A stretch of DNA of 5,093 nucleotides from Actinobacteria bacterium RBG_16_64_13 (GCA_001768675.1 MELN01000019.1:30769-35861), one strand, 5' to 3'; counted from the first letter of the stretch, positions 1-5,093 are shown. Notes: a model not told the origin generated them from the sequence alone. Made by a program: numbers and translations.

Positions 1-932
1 GCAGGGAGTTGTGGGTGGCTCTGCTCAACGGCAAAGGCCTTGAAGTCTACGACCCCGACACGGGCGCAAAGACCGGTGAGGTCGATCTTGACGGCAAGGG
101 AGCCGTCGAGCTGATCTTCACGCGTGACGGCAACACCGTCTACGCCGGCCAGATGCAGACCGCCCTTGTTTATGAGATCGACCGGGTAGCCCGCTCGGTC
201 GAACGCAAGTTCTCAACCGGCGGGAAATCGCCGAAGACCCTGTTGCTCTCCCCCGACGAGCAGACCCTCTGGGTAGCCAACTGGGGCAGCGACGACATCT
301 CCGAGATCGACTTGGCCACCGGCCAGGTCGGCCGGCGCATGCCGACGGTGAAGCAACCTCGCGGCCTGTACGCCTCGGCGGATGGCGGCAGGCTCTACGT
401 GGGCGGCTATGGGACCGGAGAACTTCAACGCATCGACCTCGCCACCGGAACCGGCGTCATCATGTTCAAGGCCACTGGTGCCCTTTGGCACATGGTCGGC
501 GATGACGCCCAGAATCTCCTCTACGTGGACGACGTCACCGCCAATGAGGTCTACGTCGTCGACCTCGCCAGCGAGAAGGTGGGCAAACTGGCCAACACCG
601 ACCAGCGGCCCAACACCATCGCCCTCTCCCCTGACGGAAAAGTGCTGTACGTCTCCAACCGGGGGAAACACAACCCCAAGTCGTCGAAGCTCGCAGGTCC
701 GGAGTGGGGCTCGATCCTTGCCATCGACACGAGCACCGGCAGAGTCCTCGACGCGATTGTCGGAGGTAACCAGTGCACCGGGTTGGACGTCTCGTCCGAC
801 GGCTCCTTGCTCGCCTTCTCCGCCCTGCTTGACGACCACATCAGCGTCTACTCGATCCCCTCGTACGAGGCCCTGGCTGCCGGCGACGGGGGTCGCGCCC
901 AACAGCACCTGGCGGACATAATCAAGAAGTAA
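1..932 (+). CDS. YVTN-family beta-propeller repeat protein (5' end outside window)
   Basis: The frame is open to the left edge, and the residues before the TTG at 9 (Arg-Glu) continue a propeller strand, so the true start lies upstream. About seven blade-like units can be seen. Each has an LYV/LWV-type strand, a short turn and an xxxxID/VYD strand ending in TG: LWVALLNG, VYAGQMQT, LWVANWGS, LYVGGYGT, LYVDDVTA, LYVSNRGK and LLAFSALL. Two recurring SPD(G/E) turns (LSPDEQTLWV, LSPDGKVLYV) are typical of the YVTN/lactonase-like seven-bladed fold. The sixth blade carries an insert of about ten residues rich in Lys/Ser/Pro. Such proteins are often exported or surface-bound and act as binding scaffolds or, in some relatives, lactonases. 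A signal peptide would lie outside the window, so the location is unknown. No catalytic residues can be assigned. The gene ends in TAA, 48 nt before the next gene on the same strand. Confidence 0.85.
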   Translation, partial: RELWVALLNGKGLEVYDPDTGAKTGEVDLDGKGAVELIFTRDGNTVYAGQMQTALVYEIDRVARSVERKFSTGGKSPKTLLLSPDEQTLWVANWGSDDISEIDLATGQVGRRMPTVKQPRGLYASADGGRLYVGGYGTGELQRIDLATGTGVIMFKATGALWHMVGDDAQNLLYVDDVTANEVYVVDLASEKVGKLANTDQRPNTIALSPDGKVLYVSNRGKHNPKSSKLAGPEWGSILAIDTSTGRVLDAIVGGNQCTGLDVSSDGSLLAFSALLDDHISVYSIPSYEALAAGDGGRAQQHLADIIKK

Positions 933-967
933 TCCGGGTATAAGCGGCCCATCGTCTTTCCAACCTC

Positions 968-974
968 AAGGAGG
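968..974 (+). promoter_or_regulatory. Shine-Dalgarno for the VOC gene
   Basis: A full AAGGAGG lies 6 nt before the ATG at 981. It fixes this start and shows that the small gene is translated independently of the propeller gene upstream. Confidence 0.85.
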
Positions 975-980
975 CCTGCG

Positions 981-1331
981 ATGGGCAACCCGATCGTGCA
1001 CTTCGAACTGATGGTGACCGACCCGGCGAAAGCCAAGGGTTTCTACACCAAGGTCTTCGATTGGACCATTGAAGAGAGCAGCATGCCCGGTTACTCCATG
1101 ATCACCACCGGCACGCCGCCCGCGGGCGGGATGATGGCCAAGCCGGAGATGGCGCCGATGAGCGCACTCAACACCTACTTTGGCGTGGACGACGTCGACG
1201 CGACGCTTGCGAAGGCGGTCGCTGCCGGCGCCACCACTATCGCTCCCAAGATGGAGATCCCAGGAATGGGTTATTGGGCCATGTTCACCGACCCGGATGG
1301 CATCCCGATAGGGATATTCCAGGGCCAGTAG
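981..1331 (+). CDS. VOC family protein (glyoxalase/bleomycin-resistance/dioxygenase fold)
   Basis: This 116-aa protein is the usual length of a single VOC module (two beta-alpha-beta-beta-beta units). Family marks are the opening IVHFEL strand (residues 5-10), DPAKAKGFYTKVFDW (14-28), a second unit beginning around NTYFGVDDVDATLAKAVAAGA (64-84), and the closing FTDPDGIPIGIFQ (102-114). VOC proteins include glyoxalase I, ring-cleaving dioxygenases and antibiotic-sequestering proteins. Compared with glyoxalase I, His7 is kept, but the second-unit His appears to be Asn64 and the final Glu appears to be Gly111. Metal-dependent lyase activity is therefore doubtful, and the substrate cannot be named. 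There is no signal peptide and no cysteine, so it is probably cytosolic. It sits 48 nt after the propeller gene and may be co-transcribed with it. It ends in TAG. Confidence 0.88.
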   Translation: MGNPIVHFELMVTDPAKAKGFYTKVFDWTIEESSMPGYSMITTGTPPAGGMMAKPEMAPMSALNTYFGVDDVDATLAKAVAAGATTIAPKMEIPGMGYWAMFTDPDGIPIGIFQGQ

Positions 1332-1362
1332 CGGGTCGGCGCGGCACCCCGTCACACGGCCT

Positions 1363-1378
1363 CCGGCGTAACGCCCGG
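1363..1378. terminator. Weak candidate terminator hairpin in convergent gap
   Basis: The 63-nt gap between the convergent VOC and FAD-oxidoreductase genes contains an imperfect GC-rich hairpin. CCGGCG pairs with CGCCCGG around a TAA loop, with one bulged C. No T-run follows on either strand, so it is not a canonical intrinsic terminator. Its position between converging genes is the main argument for it. Confidence 0.22.
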
Positions 1379-1394
1379 GACCGCCGCTCTCCTG

Positions 1395-2996
1395 CTACTC
1401 CACCCTGTACCCGCGGTTGTACAACAAGGTCCTGACCGCGTCGTAAGACACATCGCTCGGGTCGACCCCGGCCTGCGCCGCGGCGATCACGATCATCGCC
1501 GCCGCCGCGCCGAAGTTGGCCCGTGTGGGCTCCATGCGTACGGCCGAGCTGTAGGCGGCGTAGTCGGTGGAGACCGCGGTCGACACCAGCAGCGCCGAAT
1601 GACCGGCGACCATCAGGGCCTCCATGGGCATGCGCACGTACCTTGTGGTCTCGATGTGCGTCGGATAGAACGCGTCGTGCCGGTCGTACTCCACGTAGCA
1701 GCCCAGGGCCACTGTGTCGCGTACGGCGCCCGCGCGCAGATCGGACGCGGTGTAGGTGTCGCGACCCACTATCCGCGGGCCCTCGCGGACGTAGAGCTTC
1801 TGAGGGATGGTCGCGATCCCCACCCGCCAATAGCCGTTCTCCTGCAGGTATCGGACCCGATTGATAGACCATTCCAGGACCCGCTTACGGATCTCCCCTC
1901 GCCTCTCCGGCTCAAAGACCCATTGGAACGAAAGCCCGATGTCCGGCCAGTCGCTCCAGGTTTCATTGAGTTCCCGCTTGTTGTTGGGAAGGACGGCGAT
2001 CTTCATGCTCCAACTGCTCCCGAAGGACGTCACGTTCTTCCAGGCGAACGTCGTGCCCAGGTAGGAGCCGGGGTTGTAGTTGGGATGAACGAGGTCCGCC
2101 ACGCGCGGCGCGGTCCCCGACGAATACACCTGGAGTGTGAGCAACGCCGAGAACCGCTGTGGAGCGGTCACGTAGTTATTGGCCGAGCTGGGATAGGCCG
2201 GCTTCGTCCCGAACACGTCGTTGTACACTTCCTCGTCGCGGCCGATGCGGTAGCTGGCGCCGAGCATGCGGGCCAGATCGCCCTCCACGCTGGCGTCGAT
2301 GAAGTACTTGGTGTTGAGACGAGTGGGCCCGGTACCTTCCACCTGGATGTCGACGTAGCGCTGGCCCTCGCCGTCACTGGCGTCAAGGAGTTTGGCCGAG
2401 TAGAACTGCACGTTGGGCGCCTTGCTGCCCGTGACGTATGACCAAAGCACCGTCGCTGCCACCTCGGGCTCATAGACGAACCGGCCGGTGCCGTTGGACG
2501 CCTTCTTGCCCATCAGCGCGTAGTAGCGCATGACCGTCTCGCGCCACTCGGTATAGAAGCCCCCACTCACGTTCTCGATATCGCGCGCATCCTCGACCGA
2601 CAGACCCTGAGTCAGCGGGGTCTCCAGAAGGTTGCCGCAAGAAACGAGCGCGACTCGGAGCTGGGGCGCGCCGAGCGCCAGCTCGCGCGCAGCCGCCAAC
2701 CCGGACGTCTGGGTGGCGTAGACGACCACATCCACGTCCACGGTGGGAATGGGATCGGCCTCGATGGTCTCCTCTTCGCCCCCTGCTTCCCCGGGCGTTT
2801 CGGACGGGGTGGGGTCTTGTATAGGCTCGAACGAGGTCGGGAGATCAGACTGGGCGAACGCCCTAGGTCCTACTGATACGGGAGCCGCCGCGGCCAGACA
2901 GACGAGAAGAGCCGTCGCCAAAAACAGACCGAGGCGGAGTGCCCATGCACCGTTCCGCCTTGGCAGCCGGCCCATTCTAGATACGACCTTCGTCAC
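1395..2996 (-). CDS. Exported FAD-dependent oxidoreductase-like protein (FAD_oxidored family, divergent)
   Basis: This 533-aa protein has a basic n-region (RLPRRNGAW), a hydrophobic stretch at about residues 23-43 and a likely signal peptidase site after AFA (46-48). A Pro/Glu-rich linker (about 51-85) follows, then the catalytic-type domain. Family marks are VDVVVYATQTSGLAAA (87-103, nucleotide-binding strand-loop-helix), YFIDASVEGDLARMLGASY (231-249) followed by RIGRDEE, IPQKLYVREGPRIVGRD (397-413), DTVALGCYVEYDRHD (427-441) and a C-terminal MPMEALMVAGHSALL / RMEPTRANFGAAAA (456-500). The Gly-rich motif is degenerate: Ala94 and Gln96 replace the first two glycines, and only Gly99 remains. 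FAD binding is therefore uncertain. The family usually oxidises organic substrates, and the substrate here is unknown. The GTG start at 2996 has AGGAGG 4 nt upstream and lies 20 nt inside the peroxiredoxin gene. An ATG at 2973-2975 (residue 8) is the alternative start and would give a more compact signal peptide. Confidence 0.85.
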   Translation of the reverse strand: MTKVVSRMGRLPRRNGAWALRLGLFLATALLVCLAAAAPVSVGPRAFAQSDLPTSFEPIQDPTPSETPGEAGGEEETIEADPIPTVDVDVVVYATQTSGLAAARELALGAPQLRVALVSCGNLLETPLTQGLSVEDARDIENVSGGFYTEWRETVMRYYALMGKKASNGTGRFVYEPEVAATVLWSYVTGSKAPNVQFYSAKLLDASDGEGQRYVDIQVEGTGPTRLNTKYFIDASVEGDLARMLGASYRIGRDEEVYNDVFGTKPAYPSSANNYVTAPQRFSALLTLQVYSSGTAPRVADLVHPNYNPGSYLGTTFAWKNVTSFGSSWSMKIAVLPNNKRELNETWSDWPDIGLSFQWVFEPERRGEIRKRVLEWSINRVRYLQENGYWRVGIATIPQKLYVREGPRIVGRDTYTASDLRAGAVRDTVALGCYVEYDRHDAFYPTHIETTRYVRMPMEALMVAGHSALLVSTAVSTDYAAYSSAVRMEPTRANFGAAAAMIVIAAAQAGVDPSDVSYDAVRTLLYNRGYRVE

Positions 2997-3441
2997 GCAG
3001 CCTCCTGGTGTCGTTCAGCACAGTGGCCGCGTGTCCCTTGGCGCCCACCCGCTGATAGGCTAGCAGAATCCTACCCCCCTTGTCGACCACGACGGTGTCG
3101 CGCTCATGCGTGCTCGACAGGTCGCCCTTGAGCGTTTTGTAGGCGGCGCCGATGGCCCGGTCGAGGTCGCTGACAAAGGGAAACTTGATATCGTACTTGT
3201 CCCGGAACTTCTGCAGCCTGGCCACCGAATCCACCGACGTACCGACGATCCGCACGCCTAGGGTCTCGAAATCGGGAAGTAGTTGGTTGAACTCAACCGC
3301 CTCGAGCGTTCAGCCCGGAGTCATCGCTCGGGGGAAGAAATAGAGAACCACCGGTCTCTCCTCGAGGAGCGCCGCCAGGTCGACCTCGCCGTCGCTGCCC
3401 GGCGCCGTGAAGACCGGGGCCTTGTCGCCCACTGCCAACAT
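2977..3441 (-). CDS. bcp: Selenocysteine-containing peroxiredoxin, PrxQ/Bcp type (in-frame TGA = Sec44)
   Basis: Read through one in-frame TGA (3310-3312), this is a complete 154-aa PrxQ/Bcp-type peroxiredoxin, the usual family length. Visible parts are the N-terminal VGDKAPVFTAPGSDG (4-18), VVLYFFPRAMTPG-U-TLEAVEF around the active site, LGVRIVGTSVDSVARLQKF (61-79), FPFVSDLDRAIGAAY (87-101) and ERDTVVVDKGGRI (113-125, with the probable active-site Arg114). It ends VGAKGHAATVLN. The TGA occupies exactly the peroxidatic position of PxxxTxxC (Pro37, Thr41, Sec44). The protein would reduce hydrogen peroxide or organic hydroperoxides in the cytosol. The PrxQ resolving-Cys position (49) is Val and there is no Cys anywhere, so it is a 1-Sec enzyme needing an external thiol reductant. 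The start is ATG 3441-3439, with AAGGAGG 6 nt upstream. It lies 15 nt after the DUF3467 gene and overlaps the next gene by 20 nt. A cysteine-to-stop pseudogene is the alternative, but no other lesion is present. Confidence 0.9.
3001..3006 (-). promoter_or_regulatory. Shine-Dalgarno for the FAD oxidoreductase, inside the peroxiredoxin gene
   Basis: On the minus strand AGGAGG stands 4 nt before the GTG at 2996-2994, within the last codons of the peroxiredoxin gene. The short spacing makes the GTG plausible rather than certain. The competing ATG at 2975-2973 has only a weak GAAGG about 11 nt upstream, but it sits 1 nt after the peroxiredoxin TAG. Either way, the layout favours translational coupling. 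Confidence 0.6.
3285..3298 (-). promoter_or_regulatory. Bacterial SECIS-like hairpin downstream of the UGA
   Basis: In the mRNA, GGUUG-AGUU-CAACC forms a perfect 5-bp stem with a 4-nt loop. The loop begins 16 nt after the UGA and has G as its second base. This matches the known bacterial SECIS rules: a short apical loop, a G among its first two bases, and a distance of about 16-37 nt. The 5' arm GGUUG falls at the same distance from the UGA as the GGUUG in E. coli fdhF, as I recall that sequence. A possible lower stem pairs CUCGAG (3301-3306) with UUCGAG (3265-3270), five Watson-Crick pairs plus one G-U. The element lies within the coding sequence, as expected for bacteria, where it would bind SelB. 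Confidence 0.72.
3310..3312 (-). other. Recoded UGA codon (selenocysteine 44)
   Basis: The minus-strand codon TGA lies between GGC (Gly43) and ACG (Thr45). Homologues have TGC or TGT here, giving the motif TPGCT. The reading frame is open for 43 codons before it and 110 codons after it, with family-conserved sequence on both sides. A normal stop would remove the catalytic residue and two thirds of the fold. Confidence 0.88.
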
Positions 3442-3447
3442 CGTCGT

Positions 3448-3454
3448 CCTCCTT
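3448..3454 (-). promoter_or_regulatory. Shine-Dalgarno for the selenoperoxiredoxin
   Basis: AAGGAGG on the minus strand stands 6 nt before the ATG at 3441-3439, which is optimal spacing. It lies in the 15-nt gap after the DUF3467 stop codon. It is decisive for placing the start upstream of the TGA rather than at the internal GTG at 3255-3253, which lies in the middle of the conserved fold. Confidence 0.88.
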
Positions 3455-3456
3455 GG

Positions 3457-3762
3457 CTACTCGCTCGGGGGCGGGACTATCGGCCCATGAGCCGCTTCAT
3501 ACCGCTTGATATTCTCCTCCATGGCCTGCACCACCCGCTTCATATGTCCCGGACTGGTGATAACCCGCGCTACCACCTGTCCGGTTCCACCGGTCATCAT
3601 GGCAAAGTCGAGAATGAACTCCTGGCCTGTGTGCTGGACCATCAAGCTGTTGGCGTAGACCCCCGCCGCCACCTGCTCGGACATGCGCAGCTTGAGTTCG
3701 CGGTTCTTGCGGCCGTTGCCCCCGTTCCCGGGGTTCTCTGACGGTCCTGCCGGTGTCGCCAT
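3457..3762 (-). CDS. DUF3467 family protein
   Basis: This 101-aa protein opens with about 25 low-complexity residues (Ala, Pro, Gly, Asn, Lys). The DUF3467-like core follows: YANSLMVQHTGQEFILDF (about 36-53), a Gly/Thr turn, then VVARVITSPGHMKRVVQAMEE and NIKRYEAAHGPI. This matches the family pattern of a YxN...V strand, EFxLDF, an R-V-x-x-SP-x-H-x-K-R segment and a C-terminal helix with N-I-x-x-Y-E. The function of the family is not established. There is no signal peptide, membrane segment or Cys, so it is probably a small cytosolic protein. The ATG start has AGGAGG 5 nt upstream, and that site overlaps the carA stop codon. The gap to carA is 9 nt and the gap to the peroxiredoxin gene is 15 nt, so co-transcription is very likely. 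Confidence 0.88.
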   Translation of the reverse strand: MATPAGPSENPGNGGNGRKNRELKLRMSEQVAAGVYANSLMVQHTGQEFILDFAMMTGGTGQVVARVITSPGHMKRVVQAMEENIKRYEAAHGPIVPPPSE

Positions 3763-3767
3763 TGCCG

Positions 3768-3773
3768 CCTCCT
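3768..3773 (-). promoter_or_regulatory. Shine-Dalgarno for DUF3467, overlapping the carA stop
   Basis: AGGAGG on the minus strand lies 5 nt before the ATG at 3762-3760. Its first two bases are the last two bases of the carA TAG (3774-3772). Terminating carA ribosomes would therefore be placed to reinitiate. Confidence 0.8.
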
Positions 3774-4989
3774 AGCGGGAGCGGGCGCCGGCCAAGGCGC
3801 CTTCGCTCATCACGTCGGTGAACTGTCTGAACAAGTAGTGGCTGTCGTGCGGCCCTGGGCCCGCCTCGGGGTGGTACTGCACGCAATACGCGGGGAGCTC
3901 CAGCAGCCGCAATCCTTCTACGGTCCCGTCGTTGAGGTTGAGGTGAGTGATCTGCGCCGGTCCGAAGTCGGAGTCGAGCACCATCTGCTCAACGGCCAAC
4001 CCCGCGACCCCCCCGTCGCCCACCACCGAGCCGCGCGCGAGCGCCTCCCGTACCACCGCGGGCGGCTCCACGGCGAACCCGTGGTTCTGACTGGTGATCT
4101 CGACCCCTCCCGTGAGGTAGTTCCGCACCGGGTGGTTGGCGCCCCGGTGGCCGAACTTGAGCTTGTACGTGGACAGTCCCACCGCCAACGCCATGAGCTG
4201 ATGCCCCAGGCAGATCCCAAAGACCGGTACCCGTCCAAGAAGCCCCTTGATGGCCTGCACCGCATAGTCGACGGCCGCCGGGTCCCCCGGACCGTTCGAG
4301 AGGAACACCCCGTCGGGCTTCATTGCCAGGGTCTGCTCCGCCGTCCAATGGGCAGGGACCACCGTGACCTGACAGCCGACAACGGAAAGATTTCTAAGAA
4401 TGCTCCGTTTCATTCCGTAGTCATAAGCCACCACCCGGAAACGAGTCTCGGGCGCGGGTGACTCCGGCACCCATTCGTACGGCTCGGGGCAGGTGACGGC
4501 GCTGGCCAGATCTTGCCCTGTCATGTCCGGAAAGGCCTGTGTGGCCGCCAACAGATCGTTGACTTTCAGGCCGCCGCCCGCGGCCACGCACGCCGTCATA
4601 GCCCCGTGCTCCCGGATGCGCCTGGTGAGCGCCCGCGTGTCGACCCCGGCCACGCCGACGATGCCTCGCTCTGTCAGCCAGTCCACCCAAGCCTCCGAAC
4701 ACGTGCTGTTCCAGGCCGTGTTCTTGGCTTCGCGCACGATGATGGCCCGGGAATGCGCCTTGTCCGATTCGAGCAGACGATCGGAGGCCCCATAGTTGCC
4801 TATCATCGGGTAGGTGAACGTGACCATCTGTCCGTGATACGACGGGTCGGTGACGACCTCCTGGTAGCCGCTCATGCTGGTGTTGAAGACCACCTCGCCC
4901 AGCACCCGGCCCTCCGCCCCGAAACCAAAGCCGGAGAACACGGTGCCGTCCTTGAGCACCACGTAGCCGGGAACCTCGCCCCGGTACAT
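3772..4989 (-). CDS. carA: Carbamoyl-phosphate synthase small (glutaminase) subunit
   Basis: CarA hydrolyses glutamine and passes ammonia to CarB, which makes carbamoyl phosphate for pyrimidine and arginine synthesis. At 405 aa it is slightly longer than usual. The N-terminal CPSase_sm domain carries VVFNTSMSGYQEVVTDPSY (33-51), FTYPMIGNYG (58-67) and GVAGVDTRALTRRIR (112-126). The C-terminal class I glutamine amidotransferase domain carries VAYDYGMKRSILRNL (187-201), SNGPGDP (231-237), the nucleophile elbow FGICLGHQ with catalytic Cys260, KFGHRGANHPV (278-288), TSQNHGF (299-305) and the QYHPEAGPGPHDS segment with catalytic His373 and Glu375. All catalytic residues are intact. The ATG start overlaps the pyrC stop by one base (TGATG). 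A GGGGAGG lies 4 nt upstream. carB does not follow downstream, which is unusual for this gene. Confidence 0.98.
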   Translation of the reverse strand: MYRGEVPGYVVLKDGTVFSGFGFGAEGRVLGEVVFNTSMSGYQEVVTDPSYHGQMVTFTYPMIGNYGASDRLLESDKAHSRAIIVREAKNTAWNSTCSEAWVDWLTERGIVGVAGVDTRALTRRIREHGAMTACVAAGGGLKVNDLLAATQAFPDMTGQDLASAVTCPEPYEWVPESPAPETRFRVVAYDYGMKRSILRNLSVVGCQVTVVPAHWTAEQTLAMKPDGVFLSNGPGDPAAVDYAVQAIKGLLGRVPVFGICLGHQLMALAVGLSTYKLKFGHRGANHPVRNYLTGGVEITSQNHGFAVEPPAVVREALARGSVVGDGGVAGLAVEQMVLDSDFGPAQITHLNLNDGTVEGLRLLELPAYCVQYHPEAGPGPHDSHYLFRQFTDVMSEGALAGARSR

Positions 4990-5093
4990 CAGGCCTCCCC
5001 CCGGGCGCGCGCGAAGCGGCGCGCCCCGTCCACCACCGTCAGCCGCACCCGCCCGGCCATCGTCTCACCGAGCAAGGCGCAGTTGCGGCTCTT
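4989..5093 (-). CDS. pyrC: Dihydroorotase, C-terminal fragment (gene continues past window edge)
   Basis: Only the last 34 residues are present: KSRNCALLGETMAGRV, RLTVVDGARRFARARGEA and a TGA. The K-S-x-N...LG...G-x-V pattern followed by a V-x-G strand is the usual end of class I dihydroorotases and related amidohydrolases, where the small beta-sandwich domain closes the protein. The frame is open to the window edge. The stop TGA shares its last base with the carA ATG, so the two genes are translationally coupled. The order pyrC-carA is common in bacterial pyrimidine operons and supports the call. The metal-binding and carbamylated-lysine residues of the enzyme lie outside the window. A pseudo-dihydroorotase lacking catalytic residues cannot be excluded from this fragment. 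Confidence 0.85.
   Translation of the reverse strand, partial: KSRNCALLGETMAGRVRLTVVDGARRFARARGEA

Noticed and set aside
9..11. TTG at 9 as the true start of the propeller protein
   Set aside because: The frame is open to the window edge. The TTG lies inside a blade strand and leaves no room for a ribosome site, so the gene is simply cut by the window.
939..944. TATAAG as a -10 promoter element before the VOC gene
   Set aside because: No -35-like hexamer stands at the right distance upstream. One AT-rich hexamer in a 48-nt gap is not enough evidence.
1599..2441. Long open frame on the plus strand opposite the oxidoreductase
   Set aside because: It is antisense to a well-supported gene, its translation shows no recognisable family, and high GC creates such shadow frames.
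2890..2910. Lipobox around Cys33 (LLVC) in the oxidoreductase signal peptide
   Set aside because: Val at the -1 position does not fit a lipobox, the Cys lies inside the hydrophobic core, and a good AFA signal peptidase I site follows.
2977..3255. A 92-aa peroxiredoxin fragment starting at GTG 3255
   Set aside because: The start lies in the middle of the thioredoxin-like fold and has no good ribosome site. The missing N-terminal third is present upstream in the same frame across the TGA.
3310..3441. Peroxiredoxin as a pseudogene with a nonsense mutation
   Set aside because: The only interruption is TGA at the catalytic Cys codon. The frame, ribosome site and conserved motifs are intact, and a SECIS-like hairpin follows. 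Random decay would rarely hit exactly this codon.
3838..4461. Long plus-strand frame opposite carA
   Set aside because: It is a shadow of carA, whose catalytic motifs are unmistakable on the minus strand.

Overview
This is a high-GC, gene-dense bacterial window. It has two plus-strand genes on the left and a tightly packed minus-strand run on the right. Strong AGGAGG-type ribosome binding sites, GC-rich codons and use of TTG/GTG/ATG starts suggest a high-GC bacterium such as an Actinomycetota or Chloroflexota lineage. The sequence alone does not settle the phylum. If the selenocysteine reading below is right, the organism must carry the Sec machinery (SelA, SelB, SelD and tRNA-Sec).

Layout. 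Positions 1-932 (+) hold the 3' part of a YVTN-type beta-propeller protein. Positions 981-1331 (+) hold a small VOC/glyoxalase-fold protein. A 63-base convergent gap follows. The minus strand then reads, from right to left: the end of pyrC (dihydroorotase, 4989-5093), carA (carbamoyl-phosphate synthase small subunit, 3772-4989), a DUF3467 protein (3457-3762), a PrxQ/Bcp-type peroxiredoxin (2977-3441) and an exported FAD_oxidored-family protein (1395-2996). The gaps and overlaps are 1-nt overlap, 9 nt, 15 nt and 20-nt overlap, so these five genes look like one operon.

Main discovery. The peroxiredoxin is easily annotated wrongly, as a truncated ORF starting near 3255. An in-frame TGA at 3310-3312 falls exactly at the peroxidatic cysteine of the PxxxTxxC motif. 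The frame is open on both sides, an ideal Shine-Dalgarno and ATG lie upstream, and a hairpin with a G in its apical loop lies 16 nt downstream of the UGA, as expected for a bacterial SECIS element. I read it as a 154-aa selenocysteine-containing peroxiredoxin with Sec44. It has no resolving residue at position 49 and no cysteine anywhere.

How the genes fit together. PyrC and CarA belong to de novo pyrimidine synthesis. The usual partner carB does not follow carA. In its place come DUF3467, the selenoperoxiredoxin and a secreted flavoprotein-like enzyme whose dinucleotide-binding motif is degenerate. The last gene starts inside the selenoprotein gene, so its translation may depend on Sec readthrough of the UGA. 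That is inference.
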